From an uncultured Christensenellaceae bacterium (GTDB lineage Bacteria > Bacillota > Clostridia > Christensenellales > CAG-138), in the NCBI GenBank assembly GCA_902475645.1, contig CABSAH010000061.1, forward strand, positions 1-9,296: 9,296 bases of DNA, written 5' to 3'. The notes beneath the pieces are model-generated. The model worked only from the letters and a program-made list of their open reading frames with translations, was not told where the DNA came from and ran no database searches. Positions 1 to 5,629 of this stretch are shown here, piece after piece (position 1 is the stretch's first letter; each line of letters begins with the position of its first letter). A program made the position numbers and the translations under genes.

Positions 1-545
1 GCGTTATAGGCAAGGGCGGCCGCGGCACGGCAAGCTATTTCGGCCTTGAAAAAGAGGTTGATATTACAATGGGAACCTTCTCAAAGTCCCTTGCAAGCCT
101 TGGCGGATACATGGTGGCAAGCGCAAGCGTATGCGAATACGTGCGCCACAATTCCCGCCCGTTCATATTCAGCGCCTCCTTAACGCCCGCAAGCTGCGCA
201 ACCGCGCGCGCCGCGCTAAGGGTTATAAGCGAGCATCCTGAAACGGTTGAAAGGCTGGGCGATTTGGCCGAATATTACCGCGCCGGTCTTGCCGCGCGCG
301 GCGTACCCACCGTTGAGGCCGAAAACACGCGCATACCCATAATACCCATATATACATACGATGCGGAGCGCACGCTGCTTATAAGCAAAAGGCTTTTTGA
401 GGAAGGCGTGTATGTTAACCCCGTGCTGCCGCCGGCAACCGCGCCTTCGGAATGTCTGCTGCGCACAAGCCTTATGGCAACGCATACGGAAAGCGTGCTT
501 GACGAGGCTATGGACATAATAGCAAGGGTGGTTCTTGATGAGTGA
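1..545 (+). CDS. PLP-dependent alpha-oxoamine synthase (serine palmitoyltransferase / KBL-like), C-terminal part
   Basis: The 5' end lies outside the window. The frame is read from base 3 and leaves 180 residues of a family usually near 400. Enzymes of this family condense an acyl-CoA or acyl-ACP with an amino acid, losing CO2, to give an alpha-amino ketone. The visible part starts with the conserved GKGGRGT segment. It then has TMGTFSKSLASLGG, whose lysine (codon 84-86) should form the Schiff base with PLP. Near the end, NPVLPPATAP followed by LLRTSLMATH holds the arginine expected to bind the amino-acid carboxylate. The GTFSKSLASLGG form resembles serine palmitoyltransferase-like and 2-amino-3-ketobutyrate CoA ligase-like members more than biotin-pathway BioF, but the substrate cannot be read from sequence. 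The stop overlaps the start of the next gene by 8 bases, so the two are probably translationally coupled. Family assignment is firm; function within the family is inferred. Confidence 0.9.
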   Translation, partial: VIGKGGRGTASYFGLEKEVDITMGTFSKSLASLGGYMVASASVCEYVRHNSRPFIFSASLTPASCATARAALRVISEHPETVERLGDLAEYYRAGLAARGVPTVEAENTRIPIIPIYTYDAERTLLISKRLFEEGVYVNPVLPPATAPSECLLRTSLMATHTESVLDEAMDIIARVVLDE

Positions 546-1332
546 TACGGGAAGAATAGTTGCAGTAACCGGCGCAAGCAGCGGCATCGGCCTTGCCGCC
601 GCCCGCCTTTTCCGCGACAGGGGGGACAAGGTATATTGCCTAAGCAGGCATGACCCCAACGAGCAGGGCATAACGTTTATACGCGCGGACGTTACGGATG
701 AAGCGAGCGTGAACGCCGCGTTTGAGGCGATAGGCAGGGCCGAAGGGCGTATAGACGTGCTTTTGAGCAACGCCGGAATGGGCGTATCGGGCGCGGCCGA
801 ATGCACCACAATGCAGGACGCCAAGCGCCAGCTTGACGTTAACTTCTTTGGGCTGCATGCATGCGTGCGCGCTGCCATGCCGCTTATGCGCGCCAACGGC
901 GGCACAATATTGGCAACAAGCTCCGTTGCGGCGGTGTTTGCAATTCCGTTCCAGGCGTTCTATTCGGCAAGCAAGTTTGCCGTAAACGCGCTTATACTGG
1001 CGCTTGCCAATGAGCTTAAGCCGTTTAATATCCGCGTGGCGGCAATAATGCCGGGCGACGTTAAAACGGGCTTCACCGGCGCAAGGATAAAGGCTAAGGA
1101 TGAGGCCAACTACGGGCAGAGCATTGAAAAGAGCGTTGCCGTTATGGAGCGCGACGAGCTTAACGGCATGGGGCCGGAGCTGATAGCGAAAAAATTCGTT
1201 GCGCTTTCGCTTAAAAAGCACCCCAAGGTGCTAAGCACCGTTGGGCTTCAATATAAATTCTTCTGCTTTTTGGGCAAGGTGCTTCCCATAAGGTTACAGA
1301 ACTTTATAGTTGGCAAAATGTACATCAAATAA
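538..1332 (+). CDS. short-chain dehydrogenase/reductase (SDR), possible 3-keto lipid reductase
   Basis: A 264-residue NAD(P)(H)-dependent oxidoreductase of the classical SDR family, of usual length. The Rossmann glycine motif TGASSGIG is at residues 11-18, the structural NAG at 78-80, the catalytic serine at S129 (ATSSVAA), YSASK with Y142 and K146, and the cofactor-positioning PGDVKT at 172-177. The C-terminal 30 residues are hydrophobic and basic (FFCFLGKVLP onward) and could associate with membrane, as in reductases that act on lipid substrates. I chose the ATG at 538 over the TTG at 535: it lies a normal distance from the purine-rich AAGGGTGG, and 535 adds only one residue. The gene overlaps the upstream oxoamine synthase by 8 bases. 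The natural guess, by analogy with 3-ketosphinganine reductase, is reduction of that enzyme's 3-keto product. SDR membership is certain; the substrate is inferred from context only. Confidence 0.9.
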   Translation: MSDTGRIVAVTGASSGIGLAAARLFRDRGDKVYCLSRHDPNEQGITFIRADVTDEASVNAAFEAIGRAEGRIDVLLSNAGMGVSGAAECTTMQDAKRQLDVNFFGLHACVRAAMPLMRANGGTILATSSVAAVFAIPFQAFYSASKFAVNALILALANELKPFNIRVAAIMPGDVKTGFTGARIKAKDEANYGQSIEKSVAVMERDELNGMGPELIAKKFVALSLKKHPKVLSTVGLQYKFFCFLGKVLPIRLQNFIVGKMYIK

Positions 1333-1340
1333 GGGCATAA

Positions 1341-1361
1341 CGGCGGAGCCTTCTTCCGCCG
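1341..1361 (+). other. GC-rich hairpin between SDR and acyl ligase genes
   Basis: A 7-bp perfect stem, CGGCGGA with TCCGCCG, and a 7-base loop, just after the SDR stop codon. It is followed by an AT-rich stretch (about 1366-1384) but not by a T run, so it is not a convincing intrinsic terminator. It may protect the upstream message's 3' end or partly separate expression of the two genes. The AT-rich stretch contains two overlapping TATATT boxes (1368-1373, 1373-1378) without a good -35, so an internal promoter is possible but unproven. Confidence 0.35.
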
Positions 1362-1415
1362 CGCCGATATATTATATTTATAACACATTCATGTGCAATC
1401 ATTCGGAGGTTGAAA

Positions 1416-3200
1416 ATGGAGGAAGTTAAAAAGCCATGGTTCAGGTTCTATGGCTGCGTGCCGGAAACGCTTGATTATCCGGAGCACACAATGGCCGAGG
1501 CCGTTGAAAAGGTGGCGAAGGAATATCCGGACTACATCGCCTATGATTTCATGGGCAAAAAAACCACATACGCCCACGCGGTGAAGGACATAATTGCCGC
1601 GGCAAAGGCGCTTAAAGCCCTTGGCGTAAAGGAGGAGGACAGGGTAACGATATGTATGCCCAATGCTCCGCAGACGGTATCCATGTTCTATGCGGCAAAT
1701 ATGGTTGGCGCGATAGCAAACATGATACATCCGCTTTCAAGCGAAAACGAGATAGCGTTTTACCTTAACGATTCCAATTCAAAGGTTGCGATAACGCTTG
1801 ACCAGTTTTACCCTAAATTTGAAGCCGTAAAGGAAAAAACCGGACTTAAAAAGCTTATAATAGCATCGGTCGCGGATGCGCTAAGCCCCGTTATGAAGCT
1901 TGGCTACAAGCTTACGGAGGGCAAAAAAATCGCCAAGGTTCCCGAAAAGGACTGGGTTATAAGCTATAAGCAGTTCATAAAGGACGGCGAGGGCATAACC
2001 GATTACCGCGTGCCGAGGAAGGCCCGCGCGGGCGCAGCAATACTTTACAGCGGCGGCACCACCGGCACCACAAAGGGCATACTGCTTTCAAACCTTAACT
2101 TCAATGCGCTGGGTATGCAGATAATTGCCACCAACCCAATGTTTAAGCCCGGGGACAAGATGCTGGCCATAATGCCCATGTTCCACGGCTTCGGCCTTGG
2201 CGTAAGCATACATTCAATGCTTGTAAGCGGCGGCCGCTGCATACTGGTGCCGCGCTTCACGCCCAAAACATATGCGGAGCTGCTTAAAAAGCACAAGCCC
2301 AATTTCATAGCCGGCGTACCCACGCTTTATGAGGCGCTGCTGAGGCTGGACGGCATAGACGACCTTGACCTTTCCTGCCTGAAGGGCATGTTCTCCGGCG
2401 GGGACAGCCTGAGCGTTGAGCTTAAAAAGCGCATAGACAGGTTCCTGAAGGAGCATAAGGCCACCATAGAGGTGCGCGAGGGCTACGGCACGACCGAGTG
2501 CGTTACCGCAAGCTGCCTGACGCCCTATAACATGAGCCGCGAAGGGAGCATAGGGGTGCCGTTCCCCGATACGTTCTATAAAATAGTCAAGGTGGGCACA
2601 ACGGAGGAGCTGCCCTACGGCGAGGAGGGCGAAATATGCCTTGCCGGCCCCACGGTTATGCTTGAATACTGCAACCACCCCGAGGAAACGGCGGATACCA
2701 TGCGCGTGCATGACGACGGGCGTACATATGTGCATACGGGCGACCTTGGCGTTATGGATGAGGATGGCTTCATATATTTCCGCCAAAGGATAAAGCGCAT
2801 GATAGTCACCAGCGGCTACAATGTATATCCTTCAAGGATGGAAAACATATTCGATGCGCACGAGGCCGTGCATATGAGCTGCGTTATAGGCGTGCCCGAC
2901 CCGTATAAGATACAGAAGATAAAGGCGTTTGTGGTGCTTAAGCCCGGCTTTGAGGCGGGGGACGCAATGAAGAAGCAGCTGCTTGAATACTGCTCCAAGC
3001 ATGTTGCAAAATACGCCATGCCGTATGATATTGAGTTCCGCGAGGATTTGCCCAAAACATTGGTAGGCAAGGTTGCCTACCGCGTGCTGGAGCAGGAGGA
3101 ACTGAGCAAGCTTGCCGCCGCCAAGGCCAGGGAAGCCATGCGGCGGGAGGAATATGAAGAAGAAGCCGTTGCCGCGGATACGGCGAACGTGACGGCATAA
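1416..3200 (+). CDS. AMP-forming acyl-CoA/acyl-ACP ligase (ANL superfamily)
   Basis: A 594-residue adenylate-forming enzyme that would activate a carboxylic acid, probably a fatty acid, as acyl-AMP and pass it to CoA or an acyl carrier protein. Core motifs are all present: the phosphate loop YSGGTTGTTKG at 211-221, GYGTTE at 356-361, the ATP-ribose-binding TGD at 441-443 (YVHTGDLGVMDEDG), the hinge region RIKRMIVTSGYNVYP from 458, and the C-terminal catalytic lysine K552 in LPKTLVGKVAYR. An Ala/Glu-rich tail of about 35 residues after the last domain is longer than usual and looks helical. The start is the ATG at 1416, six bases after GGAGG (1405-1409). The upstream in-frame TTG at 1410 touches the Shine-Dalgarno sequence and is unlikely. 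It follows the SDR gene by 83 bases on the same strand and probably supplies the activated acyl chain used by the oxoamine synthase. Chain length and CoA versus ACP preference cannot be seen. Confidence 0.92.
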   Translation: MEEVKKPWFRFYGCVPETLDYPEHTMAEAVEKVAKEYPDYIAYDFMGKKTTYAHAVKDIIAAAKALKALGVKEEDRVTICMPNAPQTVSMFYAANMVGAIANMIHPLSSENEIAFYLNDSNSKVAITLDQFYPKFEAVKEKTGLKKLIIASVADALSPVMKLGYKLTEGKKIAKVPEKDWVISYKQFIKDGEGITDYRVPRKARAGAAILYSGGTTGTTKGILLSNLNFNALGMQIIATNPMFKPGDKMLAIMPMFHGFGLGVSIHSMLVSGGRCILVPRFTPKTYAELLKKHKPNFIAGVPTLYEALLRLDGIDDLDLSCLKGMFSGGDSLSVELKKRIDRFLKEHKATIEVREGYGTTECVTASCLTPYNMSREGSIGVPFPDTFYKIVKVGTTEELPYGEEGEICLAGPTVMLEYCNHPEETADTMRVHDDGRTYVHTGDLGVMDEDGFIYFRQRIKRMIVTSGYNVYPSRMENIFDAHEAVHMSCVIGVPDPYKIQKIKAFVVLKPGFEAGDAMKKQLLEYCSKHVAKYAMPYDIEFREDLPKTLVGKVAYRVLEQEELSKLAAAKAREAMRREEYEEEAVAADTANVTA

Positions 3201-3203
3201 CAA

Positions 3204-3264
3204 AAGCGCATACCCCCAAATGCATCGGGAGCGGCAAAACAGCCGTTCCCGTTTTTATGCGCTT
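3204..3264 (+). terminator. strong intrinsic terminator of the acyl ligase operon, nested in an outer inverted repeat
   Basis: The inner hairpin pairs CGGGAGCGGC (3226-3235) with GCCGTTCCCG (3242-3251), 10 bp with one G-U, around the loop AAAACA, and is followed at once by TTTTT. A second, outer inverted repeat, AAGCGCATA (3204-3212) with TATGCGCTT (3256-3264), encloses it. Read on the other strand the outer arm is followed by a short T run, so the element could also stop leftward transcription from prs. Confidence 0.88.
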
Positions 3265-3269
3265 ATGAA

Positions 3270-3313
3270 TATAAAATAAAACGGCGTACCGAGACAAAGG
3301 CTACAGCACGCCG
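3270..3313 (-). terminator. intrinsic terminator of prs
   Basis: Read leftward, CGGCGTGCTG pairs with CGGTACGCCG (10 bp including two G-U pairs; 3304-3313 with 3282-3291). The stem is followed by TTTTATTTTAT. It lies about 25 bases past the prs stop codon, as expected for the end of that transcript. Confidence 0.75.
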
Positions 3314-3337
3314 CAATATATAGCAATTTTTATAAGC

Positions 3338-4375
3338 TTATTTCATGTCCTTCAGGCTCATCTGCTTTGCAAAGCTTATTTCAAGCATCCTCTTGGGCGT
3401 ATGCTCAAACAGGTTGCTCACAGGCTCGCGGTCGTGAATGGCCTGCACAGCCTCCGCAAACAGGGGAGCGGCTGAAATTATGCGTATCTTGCTGCTGTCC
3501 GCAACGGCGGGGCAGTCCACCGTATCGGTGGAAACAAGCAGCTCTATCGGGCTTTCCTCTATGCGCTTAACGCCCTTTTCCTGAAGCACAACATGGGAAA
3601 GGAAGGCGTATATCTTGTTTGCGCCCTTGTCCTTAAGCCCGTGCGCAACGTCTATAAGCGTGCCGCCGGAAATGGTGAAATCGTCCACCACTATGCAGTC
3701 CTTGCCCTTAACATCGCCGATTATTTCAAGCACCTTGGCGTTTTCGTCGTGGCCCACGCGCATCTTGTCGCCTATTGCAACGGCGCAGCCCAATTCATCC
3801 GCCATGGCGCGCGCACGCTTTGCGCTGCCCGCATCGGGCGAAACGACAACTATATCGTCAATCCGCTCCGGCGTTACTATGCCCGCGTAGCGCGCATACG
3901 CCGCAAGCAGGGGCTGGGCGTAAAGATGGTCAACGGGCTTGGAGAAGAAGCCCTGCACCTGCGCCGCGTGAAGGTCCATTGTAAGCACGCGGTCGGCGCC
4001 CGCCTGTTCCAGCATGTCCGCGCAGACGCGGCCGCGAATGGATACGCGGGGCTCGTCCTTTTTATCGCCCTTGGCATAGCTGAAATACGGCATTATAACG
4101 GTTACGCTGTTGGCGCTGGCGCGCTTCAATGCGTCAATATAGAACACCAGCTCCATGAATTCGTTGTTGGGGTTAAGGCCGATGGTCTGAACCAGATAAA
4201 CGTCCTTATCGCGCACGCTTTCGTTTATGCGCACGAATGTGTTGCCTTCGGAGAATACCAGCGTGGTATTGTCCCCAACGGGGCAGCCGAGATAGTCGCA
4301 CATCTTTTTGACGAATTTGGTGCTGGCCCTGCCGCCGAAGATTCTTATCTGTTCGTTGCCTCCAAGCCCAAGCAT
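3338..4375 (-). CDS. prs: ribose-phosphate pyrophosphokinase (PRPP synthetase), divergent form
   Basis: A 345-residue enzyme that would transfer pyrophosphate from ATP to ribose 5-phosphate, making PRPP for purine, pyrimidine, histidine, tryptophan and NAD synthesis. Visible features are MDLHAAQVQGFF at 133-144, SPDAGS at 179-184 (usually SPDHGG), the catalytic-region K204 and R206 in GDKMR (usually DKRR), and the PRPP-binding loop VVDDFTISGGT at 229-239 (usually DDxxDTxGT). The flexible-loop region reads AKGDKKDEPRVSI rather than the standard ARQDRKxxxREPI, and the protein is about 30 residues longer than classical Prs. This suggests a distinct PRPP synthetase branch, perhaps with different allosteric control. 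The start ATG at 4375 is preceded by AAGGGGG with a 10-base gap, and a clear promoter lies just upstream. It is a single-gene unit converging on the lipid-type operon. PRPP synthetase assignment is confident; altered regulation is inference. Confidence 0.9.
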   Translation of the reverse strand: MLGLGGNEQIRIFGGRASTKFVKKMCDYLGCPVGDNTTLVFSEGNTFVRINESVRDKDVYLVQTIGLNPNNEFMELVFYIDALKRASANSVTVIMPYFSYAKGDKKDEPRVSIRGRVCADMLEQAGADRVLTMDLHAAQVQGFFSKPVDHLYAQPLLAAYARYAGIVTPERIDDIVVVSPDAGSAKRARAMADELGCAVAIGDKMRVGHDENAKVLEIIGDVKGKDCIVVDDFTISGGTLIDVAHGLKDKGANKIYAFLSHVVLQEKGVKRIEESPIELLVSTDTVDCPAVADSSKIRIISAAPLFAEAVQAIHDREPVSNLFEHTPKRMLEISFAKQMSLKDMK

Positions 4376-4409
4376 TATGCTTTGACCCCCTTATGCAGAA
4401 TACGCCTGT

Positions 4410-4438
4410 ATTATAGCAAAAATCCTTCCCTTAAACAA
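4410..4438 (-). promoter_or_regulatory. sigma-A-type promoter of prs
   Basis: Read leftward: TTGTTT, 17 bases, then a perfect TATAAT (plus-strand positions 4433-4438 and 4410-4415). It gives a short leader of about 30 bases before the prs start. A/T tracts upstream (about 4450-4470) could act as an UP element. A second candidate farther up is a perfect TTGACA (4554-4559), 19 bases from AATAAT (4529-4534). Confidence 0.75.
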
Positions 4439-4670
4439 GGCGGGGATTGTCTTTTTTGCAACCGAAAAAGTTTGCCATAAGCTTGTGTTATATCCTCTGC
4501 ATAGCATATTTTGCCGCGGTGCAGCCCGATTATTGCCCGAATACGGCGCGTTTTGTCAATAAATGCAGGCGGCGCGGCGCATAACGCGCATTGTCAATAT
4601 ATAAACGTTTAATTCTTGTGCAGGATATGCCGCGCCGAGTTGCGGCGGTATAACGATTATATATTCATGC
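4439..4670. other. intergenic region between prs and the exported VWA-like gene, with a repeated TTGTCAATA motif
   Basis: No gene is visible in this divergent intergenic stretch. The motif TTGTCAATA occurs twice in the same orientation, at 4553-4561 and 4591-4599, 38 bases apart. On the minus strand each copy contains a perfect TTGACA. A small hairpin, GCCGC/GCGGC (4629-4633 with 4642-4646), lies further right, followed by AT-rich TATAACGATTATATATT (4649-4665). That AT-rich run may contain the -10 of the rightward gene, but no good -35 was found at the right distance. Confidence 0.45.
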
Positions 4671-4782
4671 AAAAGGGCACTACGTTTGCAATATGCCCTG
4701 TTTTATTGGCGAAAGTGATGCAAACGGAGCATTTTTGATGCAATATGTAGCAAACGGAGCATACGGAAGGAGGACATTCGGC
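4671..4782 (+). promoter_or_regulatory. structured leader with 13-bp direct repeats and possible pseudoknot
   Basis: Two copies of GCAAACGGAGCAT (4720-4732 and 4750-4762), exactly 30 bases apart, lie just before the Shine-Dalgarno AAGGAGG (4767-4773). A hairpin upstream pairs AGGGCA (4674-4679) with TGCCCT (4694-4699). Its loop contains CGTTTGCA (4683-4690), complementary over 8 bases to TGCAAACG of the first repeat and over 7 to the second. Either pairing would make a pseudoknot, so two exclusive structures are possible. It matches no riboswitch family I recognise. A regulatory role is inference. Confidence 0.4.
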
Positions 4783-5625
4783 ATGAAAAGGGCATTGTGC
4801 ATTGCGTGCGCGGCCATGCTTGCGCTTGCGCCCGCGGTTGCTTGCGCGGAGGGCGGAGAAAAGGCCGCCGTGATAATTATGGATGCGGCGGGCTGTCCCG
4901 AGGAGGCTGCCGAGGAGCCGTGGCTAATGCAGCCATGCATGAATCCGGAGCATTATTATTTCAAGCCCATTGAAAACGGCGAGCCGGATACGCTTATAAG
5001 CCATGCGCTGAATACGCGCTTTATTGCGGACAGGGCGGCAATGCGCTGGAGGCCGTGGCTGAACCATTACGAAAAGCGGGACGGGGCGTATTGGCGCATT
5101 GAGCAGGGGAAGGGGAGCGGCTGCATATTTGCCGACGGCGCGGCACGGCAATGGGCTAAACGCGCGGCGGATGAGCTTACGGCCGCAGGCTACGGCAAAA
5201 TAGCCCTTGTTACAATAGGCGCTACGGGCGACGAGCGGGCGGACACGCGGCTGCTGAACATGAATGACGCTGCCGAGCGGGATGAGCTTTACGGCGCAAT
5301 GGAAGAAGCCCGCTGCCCCGCCGTGCGGGACAGGGCGGACGCAATAGCGCGGGCGGCAGTAAAATTGCAGGATGCCGAAGCGGGCGGGAACATGATAGTG
5401 CTTATAACGGCGGGGGAGAGCGACTCCGGCCCATATGAGCGGCGCGCCATGGAAGCCTGCATACGGCTTTGCGGGCGGGAGGAGGGGCGCTACATAAGCC
5501 CCTTTGTGCATATACGCGAAAAAACGCGCGCCCGTTTTGCCGTTATAAGCATTGGGCGCGCGCAGGATGCGCTTTCGGATATGCTGTATTGTTCGGGCGC
5601 ACCCCGGCTGAGGGTGCAGCCTTAG
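4783..5625 (+). CDS. exported protein with degenerate von Willebrand A-like fold, function unknown
   Basis: A 280-residue protein beginning with a Sec signal peptide (MKRALC, a hydrophobic core, then AVACA, cleavage likely after residue 22), so it should be secreted or surface-located. The rest has the strand pattern of a VWA domain: AAVIIMDAAG (28-37), KIALVTIG (139-146), NMIVLITAGES (203-212) and RFAVISIG (251-258). The final segment DMLYCSGAPRLRV resembles the usual end of VWA domains. The metal-ion site is not conserved: DxSxS is replaced by DAAGC, and the TDG-like site by TAG. About 75 residues rich in aromatics are inserted after the first strand. It probably does not bind metal as classical VWA proteins do. 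The start at 4783 has AAGGAGG nine bases upstream and yields a proper signal peptide; an in-frame ATG at 4693 would bury it. Fold assignment is by pattern only and is moderately sure. Confidence 0.6.
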   Translation: MKRALCIACAAMLALAPAVACAEGGEKAAVIIMDAAGCPEEAAEEPWLMQPCMNPEHYYFKPIENGEPDTLISHALNTRFIADRAAMRWRPWLNHYEKRDGAYWRIEQGKGSGCIFADGAARQWAKRAADELTAAGYGKIALVTIGATGDERADTRLLNMNDAAERDELYGAMEEARCPAVRDRADAIARAAVKLQDAEAGGNMIVLITAGESDSGPYERRAMEACIRLCGREEGRYISPFVHIREKTRARFAVISIGRAQDALSDMLYCSGAPRLRVQP

Positions 5626-5629
5626 CGGG

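Noticed and set aside
535..537. TTG start for the SDR gene
   Set aside because: It immediately precedes an ATG and adds only one residue. ATG 538 is better placed.
1341..1361. Intrinsic terminator between the SDR and acyl ligase genes
   Set aside because: The stem is good but no T run follows, so full termination is unlikely and the genes are still treated as one operon.
1410..1412. TTG start for the acyl ligase
   Set aside because: It directly abuts the GGAGG ribosome binding site. ATG 1416 has the normal 6-base gap.
3593..4480. Long plus-strand open frame (295 codons) opposite prs
   Set aside because: It is antisense to a clear PRPP synthetase, lacks a ribosome binding site and has biased, repetitive residue use typical of a shadow frame.
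4720..4762. Two repeats with 30-base spacing as a CRISPR remnant
   Set aside because: Only two 13-base copies, no cas genes, and the repeats abut a ribosome binding site. A leader element fits better.
4693..4782. Longer start for the VWA-like gene at ATG 4693, adding 30 residues
   Set aside because: No Shine-Dalgarno precedes 4693, the added residues come from the direct repeats, and they would place the signal peptide inside the protein. ATG 4783 has AAGGAGG at good spacing.
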